A stretch of DNA of 64,000 nt from Arsukibacterium ikkense. GTDB lineage: Bacteria; Pseudomonadota; Gammaproteobacteria; Enterobacterales; Alteromonadaceae. Position numbers and translations under genes: made by a program. This document shows, piece by piece, positions 41,942 to 51,400 of the stretch (position 1 is its first letter; each line of letters opens with the position of its first letter). The stretch covers positions 62,001 to 126,000 of the forward strand of contig NZ_LAHO01000002.1 of NCBI RefSeq assembly GCF_000987775.1, given 5' to 3'. Below the pieces are notes generated by a model. The model was given only the letters and a program-made list of their open reading frames with translations. It searched no databases and was not told the DNA's origin.

Positions 41942-44428
41942 TTACAAGTTCTGTTCAAATAACTTGTAAATTCGCCGGTATTCATCCAGCCAGCTGCTGG
42001 GCTGGCGAAAACCATGTGGCTCTACCGGGTAGATAGCCGTTTCAAAATCTTGTTTTTCCTGTTCAATTAAGCGTTGCACTAAACGCACCACGTCCTGGAA
42101 AAACACGTTGTCATCAACCATAGGCGCATTAATCAGCAGCGGCTTATTCAGGCCCTGACTAAAATAAATGGGTGAGCTGCGCTCATAGGCAATAGGGTCA
42201 ATATCCGGCGTATTGAGAATATTCGAGGTATAGGGGTGATTATAATAAGCCCAGTCGCTAACTGGCCGCAGCGCGGCACCGGCCTGGAATAGCTCGGGTT
42301 CTTTAAACAACGCCATAAAGGTCATAAAACCACCGTAAGAGCCACCATAGGTACCGATACGCTTACGATCAACGTTAGCGTTGGCCACCAACCAGTTTAC
42401 GCCATCCACTAAGTCTTCAATTTCCGGGGTGCCCATTTGCCGGTAAATGGCAGTGCGCCAGTCACGGCCGTAGCCTTTGGATGCCCGAAAATCCATATCT
42501 AATACAACATAACCCTGTTGTACTAACAGGTTATGAAACAGGAATTCGCGGAAATAACCCGACCAACCCAGATCACTGTTTTGCAGATAACCGGCGCCAT
42601 GGTTAAACACAACTGCGCGGCGGGCTTCTCCCTGCTGATAATCAGCCGGGTAATAGACTTTACTGAACACCGGATGGCGCGTATGGTTCGACGGTACTGC
42701 CACGACTTGCGGCGCTACCAGTGGCAACGATTTAAACTCAGCCGACACGGTATCTGTCAATCTGACAACCTCAGCATTGGGCTGTGCCAGGGCCAAAAAC
42801 AAGTCTTCGGGCATCAGGTTGGTAGAATGACGCAGCAGCAGCTTTTGTTCATCCGGCGCCAGCGTAAAATCGGTCATGCCGCCTAAACGGGTAAGCTGCT
42901 CGGTTGTTGCCGAGGCCAGATTAAGCCGGTATACCTCGTACACGCCTGGATGAGACACGTTCGCTTTAAAATACAGGTAGTCGTCGTTGCTGGTTAGTAC
43001 CGGATTACTGACCTCAAAAGTACCATGGGTTAACTTTTTAGCGCTGCGGCTGTTTAACGGTTTGGTATATAAATGCGAGTAACCACTCTCTTCCGACAGA
43101 AAATATAAGGTTGGGCTGTTATTAAACCAGCCAAAATCATTAAAGGCGTAATTAACCCAGGCTTTATCATGCAAACGATGCTGTGGCACCAGCGTTTTTT
43201 TGGCAAAATCCACAGTGGCAATCCAGCGGTCTTTATTGTCAAAAGCTTTGAGCATAATGGCTACCTGCTCACCGCTGTTGTGCCAACGGATGGCGCTCTG
43301 GCTCCAGTACCAGTCGGTCATCAAACCAATGTCCCGGATCACTTTGCCACTTTTATATTTCTCACCTTTGGCTTTGGCGTTTTCAGCTTTCACCTCAGCC
43401 AGCACATCTTCGTTGTAACCTAGCAAACTGGTGTAGCTAAGCGGGTGTTGAGTGCCATCGGTTAACGATACCAGAAACAAGCGCTGTGGTTCGGGTTTAA
43501 AATCGTTAACCCGCCATCTTACCGGCTGCGCCGCAATATCACCGTTTTCGGTAATATAATTTGGCATGATGTCTTTTTCATTGCGTGGCTTAGCTTTGCG
43601 TACCGCCACCAGAATATAGTCTGCCTTTGGCGATAAACTGGCATCAACAATTTGCTGATCTTTACCAAAATACGCCGCTACCGGTGCTAAAGACGGATTA
43701 GCAGCATGTAATGCGGCTTTCGCTTCATGCTGCTCTGTTTTATCGCGCTGGGTTTTCGCAATGTAGCCAATCAGCTTGTGCTGTTCCTGCGCCAGATAGC
43801 CACTTGGCGTTGCTGGTGCTTTGGGCTTATCTTCCGTTTTCAGGCTAATCAGCTCGCTACTTAAGCCGGTGCTTAAGTCAACACTAAAATAGGTCCAACC
43901 CTGACGATAGATCAGCTGGTTATCAGCTAAAAACTGTGGCTGACTATGGTTGGCATTGCTGCGGGTAATTTGCTGCACCTGACCATCCGCCTGACGCACA
44001 AAAATATTACCTTCAAATACCCACGCCTGTAACTGTTTATCCGCCGAGTATTGTACATTGCTGCTGCCAATCTGGTGCAGCTGTGATAACGGCACCGTTA
44101 CCCCATTATCCGCACCCGCTAACGGCCGCTGATACCAGTCAAGTAGTTCGCTGCCGGCACGCTTCTGCTGATAAAACACCTGGCTGCTGTCTGCTGCCCA
44201 AAATGCGTTTTGTGGTGAGCGCCCCAGCCAGTCAGGGTCGGCCATGATCTGTTCCATGCTGAGCCTGATCGCCGGATCGGTTTGATATACCGCAGCAGAA
44301 GTTACAACGGCGTTGTTCCAGGTTATGGGCTCGGCTTTGGCAAAACTGAGGTTGCTGGTCAGCAGCAAAGTGGCGCAAGCAGCACCTAACCAGGCAGCAC
44401 CCGGCATAGTGTGGTGGAAAATTTTCAT
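41942..44428 (-). CDS. S9-family serine peptidase (prolyl oligopeptidase / DPP-IV type)
   Basis: This 828-residue exported peptidase has a signal peptide (about residues 1-31), a beta-propeller domain (about 40-580) and a C-terminal alpha/beta hydrolase. The catalytic triad is Ser697 in GTYGGSYGG, an Asp in APMVDDN (772 or 773) and His805 in VEPHGF. Family members cleave peptides after proline or other residues in the periplasm. The gene stands alone on the minus strand. Confidence 0.92.
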   Translation of the reverse strand: MKIFHHTMPGAAWLGAACATLLLTSNLSFAKAEPITWNNAVVTSAAVYQTDPAIRLSMEQIMADPDWLGRSPQNAFWAADSSQVFYQQKRAGSELLDWYQRPLAGADNGVTVPLSQLHQIGSSNVQYSADKQLQAWVFEGNIFVRQADGQVQQITRSNANHSQPQFLADNQLIYRQGWTYFSVDLSTGLSSELISLKTEDKPKAPATPSGYLAQEQHKLIGYIAKTQRDKTEQHEAKAALHAANPSLAPVAAYFGKDQQIVDASLSPKADYILVAVRKAKPRNEKDIMPNYITENGDIAAQPVRWRVNDFKPEPQRLFLVSLTDGTQHPLSYTSLLGYNEDVLAEVKAENAKAKGEKYKSGKVIRDIGLMTDWYWSQSAIRWHNSGEQVAIMLKAFDNKDRWIATVDFAKKTLVPQHRLHDKAWVNYAFNDFGWFNNSPTLYFLSEESGYSHLYTKPLNSRSAKKLTHGTFEVSNPVLTSNDDYLYFKANVSHPGVYEVYRLNLASATTEQLTRLGGMTDFTLAPDEQKLLLRHSTNLMPEDLFLALAQPNAEVVRLTDTVSAEFKSLPLVAPQVVAVPSNHTRHPVFSKVYYPADYQQGEARRAVVFNHGAGYLQNSDLGWSGYFREFLFHNLLVQQGYVVLDMDFRASKGYGRDWRTAIYRQMGTPEIEDLVDGVNWLVANANVDRKRIGTYGGSYGGFMTFMALFKEPELFQAGAALRPVSDWAYYNHPYTSNILNTPDIDPIAYERSSPIYFSQGLNKPLLINAPMVDDNVFFQDVVRLVQRLIEQEKQDFETAIYPVEPHGFRQPSSWLDEYRRIYKLFEQNL

Positions 44429-44775
44429 AGTTATGGTCTTGTACTAAATTAACGACCCCTTGTTATACAAAGCCTTGGCCTTGAACGCAACTGGATGCGG
44501 CTGAATAGCAGGAATCTGCGCTGGAATTAACATTGGCACAGTGGTGAAAAACGTCTGAAATATTTACAACTCTTTACAAAGCTTAACGTCTGCCATGGCA
44601 GCCGCTCTCATCACAAAGTATAACTTACTGTTTTTATTGCCTTTAAATCAATGTTGCCAGTTTGTGATTAACTGGCACTATTAATGCTTTATAAATTTTG
44701 TTGTAAGGCAAGGAGCACCGCATCAGGCAACCCTGTCTACAAAAGCAGTTTGTCATTAATTTTAAGGAGATAACA
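44429..44775. other. Divergent promoter region of S9 peptidase and PEP-CTERM gene
   Basis: This 347-bp region has no coding sequence. It contains a sigma-54 type promoter for the PEP-CTERM gene at 44673-44688. No clear element was identified for the peptidase gene. Confidence 0.6.
44673..44688 (+). promoter_or_regulatory. Sigma-54 (RpoN) promoter of second PEP-CTERM gene
   Basis: TGGCACTATTAATGCT has the full TGGCAC -24 block and GC at -12 with the required GG-N10-GC spacing (GG 44674-44675, GC 44686-44687). The -12 block reads ATGC in place of TTGC. The expected start of transcription is near 44699, leaving a leader of about 77 nt and an AAGGAG ribosome site before the ATG. Confidence 0.75.
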
Positions 44776-45762
44776 ATGAACATACAACGCAAAATAGCTA
44801 TGGCGCTTTCAGCTGTGCTATTGCTTATTGCGGGAACAGCACAGGCAGCACTTATCCCGTTTCAGACCTTTGTTGGCAATTATGGCGTATCAACCGATGG
44901 TTGGGGCTCAACCAGCCAAAGTGGCACTATCCGTGCCCTGGTACCAGAGGGAGCCACCGTCGTTGCAGCGTATCTGTACAGCTCTACGTTTACCAACCCG
45001 ACGCTTGCCGGGGTTGGCGGGACGTTAGCCGGTAGTACGGTTGATTACAATACAAATCTTGGCACGATTCCGGCTCCGGCCTGTTGTGATTTAACAGCAG
45101 TTCGGGCTGATGTTACCAGCATTATTAAGCCTATCGTTGATGGTGGCATTGGCGGAGTCTATAGTTTTGATATTACTGAGACCTCTACCTCACAAGACGG
45201 CTCTGCGCTGGTCGTAGTATACAGTCATCCTGATCTGGGAATATCCACTGTAGGTATTCTTGATGGCTATGCCCGGGTTGATGGTGACACCACGTCTTTA
45301 AACTTCGCCGATCCGCTGGATCCGTCTGCGCCGGGCTTTTTCGCGCATATGATGTTAGGCATTGGTTTCAGCTGCTGTAATCAGGCATCAACGGTTGAGG
45401 TTAATGGCACCCTGATCACCAATGCCGCTGGCAACAACGATGACAGCGCTGATGGCGGAGCCAGTAATGGTAACCTGATTACCGTGGGCAGTTTTGATGA
45501 CCCGTTCTCACCCTTTATGCCCAGTTACAACGAAGATACAGAGCGTTACAATCTGGTTGACTACCTGAGCAATGGTGATACCAGTATTAACATCCGCACT
45601 ACCAACGCCAGCCGTGATGACAATATCTTTCTGGCGGTATTTCATGTATCCGGCGAAGCGGGCGTCAATGCGCCACCGCCTGGCATTTCTATTCCAGAAC
45701 CGGGTACTTTAGCGCTGTTCGCGCTGGCACTATTTGGACTGCGGCGGCGCCTGCAAAGCTAA
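44776..45762 (+). CDS. PEP-CTERM sorting-domain protein
   Basis: This 328-residue exported protein has a signal peptide (about residues 1-27, ending AQAA) and a canonical C-terminal signal: IPEPGTLALFALALFGL and the basic RRRLQS end. The middle is rich in Gly, Asp, Ser and Thr with two CC pairs (PACCDL, FSCCNQ), resembling extracellular beta-sandwich proteins. An exosortase should cut it at the PEP motif during export. The promoter resembles that of the PEP-CTERM gene at 18.8 kb, 26 kb away, so both may be controlled together. Confidence 0.93.
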   Translation: MNIQRKIAMALSAVLLLIAGTAQAALIPFQTFVGNYGVSTDGWGSTSQSGTIRALVPEGATVVAAYLYSSTFTNPTLAGVGGTLAGSTVDYNTNLGTIPAPACCDLTAVRADVTSIIKPIVDGGIGGVYSFDITETSTSQDGSALVVVYSHPDLGISTVGILDGYARVDGDTTSLNFADPLDPSAPGFFAHMMLGIGFSCCNQASTVEVNGTLITNAAGNNDDSADGGASNGNLITVGSFDDPFSPFMPSYNEDTERYNLVDYLSNGDTSINIRTTNASRDDNIFLAVFHVSGEAGVNAPPPGISIPEPGTLALFALALFGLRRRLQS

Positions 45763-45774
45763 TTAGGTTGCTTT

Positions 45775-45809
45775 AAATAAAATGCGCAGTTTATCTGCGC
45801 ATTTTATTT
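45775..45809. terminator. Bidirectional terminator between PEP-CTERM and azoreductase genes
   Basis: A perfect 15-bp stem (arms 45775-45789 and 45795-45809, core ATGCGCAG / CTGCGCAT) with a 5-nt loop and A/T-rich ends lies between convergent genes. Confidence 0.92.
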
Positions 45810-45856
45810 ATCATCAACCCTAGATAAATGCCTGATTGTACTCGCCAGAAATGATA

Positions 45857-46462
45857 TTACGCCGCGACTTTTTCGCTTAACTGGCCCAACTGTTGCCGGG
45901 CGGCAACTAACGCTTTCTCGGCAGCCTCAGCGCCCATATTTAAGCCCTCAGCATAGACAAAATGCAATTGCGTTAAACCCACAAAATTAAAGAAGGTTGT
46001 TAAAAATGGCGTCTGACTGTCGGCAGCAGTGCCCTGATACAAGCCACCACGGGTTGCCAGTACAATTACCGGCTTATCAGCCAGCAAACCAACAGGCCCT
46101 GTTTCGGTATATTTAAACGTCACCCCAGCTCGTGCCAAACGGTCAAGCACAGATTTAAGCTGTGACGGAATACCAAAATTGTACATAGGCACGCCTACCA
46201 CGATAACATCCGCCGCTTGCACCTGACTGATTAAATTATCAGAATACCCAGCCAGCTTTTCCTGCTCGGTTGTTCTGTCTGCTGCAGCTGTCATCCAGGC
46301 AGCTATTTCCGCCATTTCCAGGTGAGGTAATGGCGCTTTGTTAAGGTCTATTTCAGTAACTTTAATATCACTACCCAGCTCAGTGATAAAGGCTTGGCTT
46401 AACTTGTGCGAATGGCCATTATCACCGCTAATAGAACTGTTTATCACCAGTACATTTTTCAT
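45857..46462 (-). CDS. azoR: FMN-dependent NADH-azoreductase
   Basis: This 201-residue flavodoxin-fold enzyme reduces quinones and azo compounds using NADH. The FMN-binding segment VINSSISGDNGHSHKL and the later VPMYNFGIPSQLKSVLDR and ATRGGLYQG motifs are typical of AzoR. The frame is open to 46501; the ATG at 46462 has an AAGGAG site and fits the family length. It is divergent from the ECF sigma factor gene. Confidence 0.95.
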   Translation of the reverse strand: MKNVLVINSSISGDNGHSHKLSQAFITELGSDIKVTEIDLNKAPLPHLEMAEIAAWMTAAADRTTEQEKLAGYSDNLISQVQAADVIVVGVPMYNFGIPSQLKSVLDRLARAGVTFKYTETGPVGLLADKPVIVLATRGGLYQGTAADSQTPFLTTFFNFVGLTQLHFVYAEGLNMGAEAAEKALVAARQQLGQLSEKVAA

Positions 46463-46638
46463 AATTATCTCCTTACTCATCTTAATGACATGATACATCA
46501 AAATAATAGGATGTTAATTGCATTAAAACGCACATTACTATCTATTTTTTGCATGCAAATGCAACAAACCAGTCGACATCAGCCTGCGTAAAAATGGGTG
46601 AATTTAATAAACTGAAGCTAAGCCGGGAATAAACAAAT

Positions 46639-47298
46639 ATGTTGGAAACTACCGCGCTAACAGGGCATCATGACGTTTTAGCCAAACAAAAGCGAATCAG
46701 TCAACCGATGACGATAATAACGAACAGTGAACCGCGCACCGGCCAATGGGAAGATGCGCTGACCCTGGTGGCGCTGAATCAGGACAAAGACGCTTATGCC
46801 GAGTTGTTCAAATATTTTGCACCCAGACTAAGAGCCTTTGGCATGAAAATGTTTGGTAACGAACAGCAAGCCATGGAGATGGTGCAGGACGCCATGCTAA
46901 ATGTGTGGCGTAAAGCCCAATTGTTTGATGCCAGTCGTGGTTGCGCCTCTACCTGGATTTTCACCATTGCCCGTAATGTTCGGTTTGACATGTTACGGAA
47001 AAAACAGAGTCGCAAAGATGATATCAGTGCAGACGATCTGTGGTTTGATGGCGATTACCCGGAGCAGGAAAGTAATAGTAGCGAGCATTGGGATACCATG
47101 CTGATGAGCGAAAAGCTGGCGCCGCACTTTGATGCGTTGCCACCAGCACAACGCATGGTGATGCAAAAAGTATATTTAGAAGAAAAGTCGCATCAGGAAG
47201 TGTCTGATGAATTGGCAATACCCTTAGGTACAGTGAAATCACGGATCAGGTTGGCACTGGATAGATTGAGAGAGGCATTAGATGACACACGCAGTTAA
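46639..47298 (+). CDS. ECF RNA polymerase sigma factor, ChrR-associated group
   Basis: This 219-residue sigma factor has region 2 (about 50-115, with AYAELFKYFAPRLRAFGMKMFG and TWIFTIARNVRFDMLRKK) and region 4 (about 155-210, with YLEEKSHQEVSDELAIPLGTVKSRIRLALDRLR). The overlapping downstream gene codes for a ChrR-type anti-sigma factor, which places it in the RpoE/ChrR group known to respond to singlet oxygen and related photo-oxidative stress. An in-frame ATG at 46708 would give 196 residues and a more usual N-terminus, but neither start has a strong ribosome site. Confidence 0.93.
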   Translation: MLETTALTGHHDVLAKQKRISQPMTIITNSEPRTGQWEDALTLVALNQDKDAYAELFKYFAPRLRAFGMKMFGNEQQAMEMVQDAMLNVWRKAQLFDASRGCASTWIFTIARNVRFDMLRKKQSRKDDISADDLWFDGDYPEQESNSSEHWDTMLMSEKLAPHFDALPPAQRMVMQKVYLEEKSHQEVSDELAIPLGTVKSRIRLALDRLREALDDTRS

Positions 47299-47968
47299 AT
47301 TTCATCCCGGCTTAATGTTATTAGAGCAATATGTCGAAGGTTCGTTGTCTGCCGATGTCGCTCTGGCGGTGTCTGCTCATATTGATCTGTGCCCACACTG
47401 CCAGCAGTTAAGCAAAGATATTACCAATGATCAGGCGGCAGTACTGGCAGAGCAGGCCGTGATAGAGCGGGACAGTTCGCAGGAATGGCAGCAAATGCTG
47501 GATTTTATAACAAACCAACCACGATCAGCGGGGGCAGACAGCCAGCGCTCTGCTTTACCGCAGTTGGCCAGCGTGACGGTTAATGGTAAAACATTCGAAA
47601 TTCCAAGGGCACTGGCGCGCCTGGCTGAGAAGCAGAATAAATGGCTGCATCTTGGTGGCATTGCCACAGCTAAACTACCCACCGCAGATAAACAGCATGT
47701 TTCACTGCTTTATATTGATAAAGGCACAGAAGTACCTAACCATACTCACTTAGGGTTAGAAATGACGCTGGTACTGGCCGGTAAAATTGTTGATGAAAAT
47801 GGTGAGTACGGTGTCGGCGATTTATTAATTAACTCGCCTGATGATACGCATACTCCCAGAACGCTGGCCGATGAAGATTGCCTGTGTTTGTCGGTACTAA
47901 GTGCGCCGTTAAAATTCAACAAGGGTTTAACCCGTTTATTAAACCCATTACAGCAGTTCTTTTATTAA
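47282..47968 (+). CDS. ChrR-type zinc anti-sigma factor with cupin domain
   Basis: This 228-residue protein has an N-terminal anti-sigma domain with the zinc motif HIDLCPHC and a C-terminal cupin domain (about 115-215) with metal ligands in NHTHLGLEMTLVL. In Rhodobacter ChrR holds its sigma factor inactive and releases it when singlet oxygen or hydroperoxide acts on it. The gene starts 17 bp inside the end of the sigma factor gene, ensuring coupled synthesis. Confidence 0.93.
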   Translation: MTHAVKFHPGLMLLEQYVEGSLSADVALAVSAHIDLCPHCQQLSKDITNDQAAVLAEQAVIERDSSQEWQQMLDFITNQPRSAGADSQRSALPQLASVTVNGKTFEIPRALARLAEKQNKWLHLGGIATAKLPTADKQHVSLLYIDKGTEVPNHTHLGLEMTLVLAGKIVDENGEYGVGDLLINSPDDTHTPRTLADEDCLCLSVLSAPLKFNKGLTRLLNPLQQFFY

Positions 47969-48024
47969 ACTTTAATTTAGATTATGTAGTAGCAGGAAGT
48001 ATTAGCTTGGTGGAGCAAGCGTTG

Positions 48025-48049
48025 GCGCCGTGATTACGGCGCTTTTTTT
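48025..48049 (+). terminator. Rho-independent terminator after ECF-ChrR operon
   Basis: GCGCCGT and ACGGCGC form a 7-bp stem with a 4-nt loop, followed by seven T. It lies between the convergent ChrR and triple-fusion genes. Confidence 0.9.
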
Positions 48050-48079
48050 ATGGCCGTAATTTGTTCAACAAATGATGCC

Positions 48080-50335
48080 CTACTGCAGCATAGCCATACC
48101 ACCACTTAAATTATAAACCGTAGCAAAACCAAACCGACGCAACACTTTACAGGCCAACAGGCTGCGGTTACCACTGCGACAAACCAATAGCAAAGGCTGC
48201 GCAGGGTGCAGTTGCTTGCGTAACAAGGCATCGCAAAGTTTTGATAAAGGCACTTCCAATACGCCGGTTGAAGCAGGCAAATACGCCTGCAATGGCCCTG
48301 CAGTTTGCTCGTGTGGTTCACGCACGTCGATAACTTGCAGTCTGGGTTGTTGCAACAGCAGTTCTGCAAGTTCTGCTTTATCAATCAACTTGCTGGCATC
48401 AGTTGCGGCCACTTCTACCAGGCCACAGTAATAGTGGCTGGCTTGTTGCAACACTGCAGTCTGGACATTAAGTTGCTGCTGCCAGTGTGCGGGTGGCTCT
48501 CCGGCCAGTAATCTGGCAAATAACTCTGTTTCCTGTATCGCCAGAGCCAGAGTGGTAGCAAAACGCTGTGCATAATCATGACTGGATAAAATTAAGGTAT
48601 CGGGACGGATATGCTGCGCCAGTTGCTGAATACTCTGCTGCAGCTGGTTAGCGTCACCATCAGCTAAATCAGTGCGGCCTATGCCGCCGGGTAAAATTAA
48701 ATCGCCAACAAAGGCAGCAAGCAGTTGCTGGTGCTGCTGCAGAATAATGCTGATTGCCCTGGCGCAATGCCCCGGCGTTGCCAGCCTGGTTAATTGATAA
48801 TGCCCCAGTTCAAGTTGTGGCGTAGCCACTGGCCAGCCAAATTCATCACAGTTTTCATCAGTTAGGTGCAGCATCTGGCGCAGCAAAGGTGCCGCATGAT
48901 CTGCCTCGCCGGCGTGCTGATGGGTCTGCAGTATTGCCACCAATTCAAGCTGGCGGCCCTGAATAATATTTACCATACGGTTAAGTAAGGCCGCTACCGG
49001 ATCAATCACCACAGCCTGAGCACTGTCAGAGTCAATCAGCAGGTAGCTGCAACTGTCTTCATGCTTCAGTTGCAATAAACCGCTGGCATGGATCTCCAGA
49101 GTTGGGGTGGCATCAGTTACCACTAAGCAGTGTTTATTCACCACCGCTGTTAAGGCTTTGATGGCCTGGCAGGCATCATGGCATTCCGTCGCGGTCATTG
49201 CTGGCCCGAACGATAAACGGATAGCGCCCTGGCTGCGCCAGGCCGGCAGCCCCATCGCATCAAGCACAAAACTACTTGGTATTTTTGAGCTACAGGCCGA
49301 ACCAGAGCTGATGCGAATACCAGCAGCATCAAATAAATCCATAATGTCTTTGCTATAAAACCCCGGTACTGAAAAATTAATGGTGGTTGGCACGATATAG
49401 GGCGGCTCACTATTAAGCACCAGCTCAGGAAAGACCTGCTTAAGTGCAGCCAGCAATTCAGCCCGGTACTGCCATAACAGGGGTTCGGCTTGAAACACGC
49501 TACCGTCCTTGCGTTGCAGCTCAGCTAGTACCGCGCCCAAAGCGGCAATACCGGGTAGGTTTTCGGTGCCCGAACGTAAACCGCCCTCCTGCCCACCACC
49601 AATAATAAACGGCTGGTAAGGTGCACTGGCTCTGACATACAGAAAACCAATGCCTTTCGGGGCATAAAGCTTATGACCACTAAAGGGGGCATAATCAATA
49701 GTGGTTGTGGCCAAATTAAGCGACATTTTACCCAACGCCTGCACGCAATCGACTAACCAGTAAACATTCGGGTTAGCATCACGAATGCACTGCTCAAGCT
49801 CTTTCAGCGCTTGGCTTACTCCCGTTTCGTTATTGGCAGCCATGGTGCAAATAAGCCCGGCGGCCGGCGCATGCTGACGAATAAAGGCGAAATCCAGTTG
49901 GCCATGTTGATCAACCGGAATGGCTATAATGCTGGCATTCAGTTGCAACACGCTGTTCCAGTGTTTCAGGCTCTCCGGTACCGCTTTATGCTCGGTCGCA
50001 CCATACAGCAATAAAACAGTTGGCCCGGTTTTTCCCTGCTCACGCAGGGCCAGCATGGCTGATACTACCGAGCTTTGAATACCTTCTGTCGCGCCTGAGG
50101 TAAACAGAATGCGGCCCTCGCCTGCACCAGTAACCTGCCGCGCCAGGCTGCGGGCATGCTCCAACGTCGCTTTGGCTTTAATACCCGTGGCATGGCTGCT
50201 ACTGGGGTTGCCAAATTGCTGCTGCATACATTGCATAGCTGCTACAGCCGCTAACGGCAACACCGGCGTAGTAGCATTACTGTCTAAATAAATTTCTGCG
50301 GGTCGAAGCCGGGGCGTTAGCGGTATTGCGGTCAT
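48080..50335 (-). CDS. Cysteine desulfurase - MBL - rhodanese triple fusion
   Basis: This 751-residue protein joins three domains. Residues about 1-400 form a NifS/IscS-type cysteine desulfurase with PLP lysine Lys222 (SGHKLYAPKG) and persulfide Cys348 (SGSACSS). Residues about 415-635 form a metallo-beta-lactamase-like domain with THQHAGEADH, FVGDLILPGGIGRTDL and SSHDY, similar to persulfide dioxygenases, although the HxH and DH are three residues farther apart than normal. Residues about 655-750 form a rhodanese with active-site Cys719 in CRSGNRS. The protein could make a persulfide, pass it to the rhodanese and oxidise it. The substrates and whether the MBL part is active are not known. 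Confidence 0.88.
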   Translation of the reverse strand: MTAIPLTPRLRPAEIYLDSNATTPVLPLAAVAAMQCMQQQFGNPSSSHATGIKAKATLEHARSLARQVTGAGEGRILFTSGATEGIQSSVVSAMLALREQGKTGPTVLLLYGATEHKAVPESLKHWNSVLQLNASIIAIPVDQHGQLDFAFIRQHAPAAGLICTMAANNETGVSQALKELEQCIRDANPNVYWLVDCVQALGKMSLNLATTTIDYAPFSGHKLYAPKGIGFLYVRASAPYQPFIIGGGQEGGLRSGTENLPGIAALGAVLAELQRKDGSVFQAEPLLWQYRAELLAALKQVFPELVLNSEPPYIVPTTINFSVPGFYSKDIMDLFDAAGIRISSGSACSSKIPSSFVLDAMGLPAWRSQGAIRLSFGPAMTATECHDACQAIKALTAVVNKHCLVVTDATPTLEIHASGLLQLKHEDSCSYLLIDSDSAQAVVIDPVAALLNRMVNIIQGRQLELVAILQTHQHAGEADHAAPLLRQMLHLTDENCDEFGWPVATPQLELGHYQLTRLATPGHCARAISIILQQHQQLLAAFVGDLILPGGIGRTDLADGDANQLQQSIQQLAQHIRPDTLILSSHDYAQRFATTLALAIQETELFARLLAGEPPAHWQQQLNVQTAVLQQASHYYCGLVEVAATDASKLIDKAELAELLLQQPRLQVIDVREPHEQTAGPLQAYLPASTGVLEVPLSKLCDALLRKQLHPAQPLLLVCRSGNRSLLACKVLRRFGFATVYNLSGGMAMLQ

Positions 50336-50481
50336 CTTCAGGCCTTTTTAGCAAATTACTTGCACTGCTTATAGCTAAAAGAAATATCTTATAACTTTGT
50401 GCAACCTATAATGGTGCATAATAAATGGCAGTCAGCAAAACAACAAGCTTTGCCGGGTTTATCCGGGCCGTTTTCTGCTAT

Positions 50482-50506
50482 AAAAAAGGCTGCACCTGGC
50501 AGCCTT
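50482..50506 (-). terminator. Rho-independent terminator after fadR
   Basis: AAGGCTGC and GCAGCCTT form an 8-bp stem with a 5-nt loop. On the minus strand it is followed by a run of T, 6 bp after the fadR stop codon. Confidence 0.88.
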
Positions 50507-50511
50507 AAGCA

Positions 50512-51228
50512 TTATTCAATGAGGTCTTTGGGAATATCGGGTCGTAACTCTGCCCATATTTTACCACTCTCAATGCCATATTTACGCACAGCCATTACCA
50601 CTTCATCATGTTTCCCGGCTTCGGCATACTGCTTTAACTGCGCGTAATACTTGCGGGCCAGCTCACGTGCCGCCGGATGAGAGAAATAAAACCGGGCAAT
50701 TTTGTTATATAAACCACGAAAGCCATTTAAGATCAGCACATAAATCCGGTTCGACGAATGTAAGGCGAGTTCATGGTTTAAATTATAATCAAACTCAGCA
50801 AAGGCAGCCGGCGTATCATCCAATACTTCTGCCCCGGTGAAGGCCGCAATCACCTCGTGCTGATGCGTTTTGATAGCACCGCGAATATAAATAGCGCTAA
50901 TGTTAGTTCGGGCTGACAGTAAATCATCCACCAGCTTGGGCATTTGATCTTCATCTAACCGCGCCAGTGTTTCCAGAATATTCAGGCCTGAGGTTTCCCA
51001 GTAGTTATTCACCTTAGTGGGTTTGCCGTGCTGAATAGTCAGCCAGCCATCGCGCGCCAGGCGCTGCAACACTTCACGTAAAGTCGTTCTGGTCACGCCA
51101 ATCAGTTCAGACAGTTCGCGTTCTGCCGGTAATATAGATCCTGGAGCGAATTTACCGTTCCAAATTGAATCAACGATGTATTCTTCTGCAAAACCAGCAG
51201 GGCTTTGCGCTTTAATCAGATTGGTCAT
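50512..51228 (-). CDS. fadR: Fatty acid metabolism transcription regulator FadR
   Basis: This 238-residue GntR-family regulator has an N-terminal winged helix (about 1-75, with [34 protein letters not shown], shown in parts here as PAERELSE and [11 protein letters not shown]) and a C-terminal acyl-CoA-binding domain. It represses fatty acid breakdown genes and activates unsaturated fatty acid synthesis; long-chain acyl-CoA releases it from DNA. Length (E. coli FadR 239) and motifs fit. It is divergent from dsbB; in related genera fadR, nhaB and dsbB are neighbours, but nhaB is missing here. Confidence 0.95.
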   Translation of the reverse strand: MTNLIKAQSPAGFAEEYIVDSIWNGKFAPGSILPAERELSELIGVTRTTLREVLQRLARDGWLTIQHGKPTKVNNYWETSGLNILETLARLDEDQMPKLVDDLLSARTNISAIYIRGAIKTHQHEVIAAFTGAEVLDDTPAAFAEFDYNLNHELALHSSNRIYVLILNGFRGLYNKIARFYFSHPAARELARKYYAQLKQYAEAGKHDEVVMAVRKYGIESGKIWAELRPDIPKDLIE

Positions 51229-51400
51229 GCCAAAAATCCGTCAGGGTGGTTATCTAAGTTGACTGATTGTACCAGAGCGCGGTCAGTTAACAAGTCGGCA
51301 CAGAAAAATAGCAGAGCTGGTTTAACACAACAATTGTGTAATCGACTTAAATCCCTTAAATTAGCCAATTAGCTGAAAGTAAAACATTATGGGAATATTT

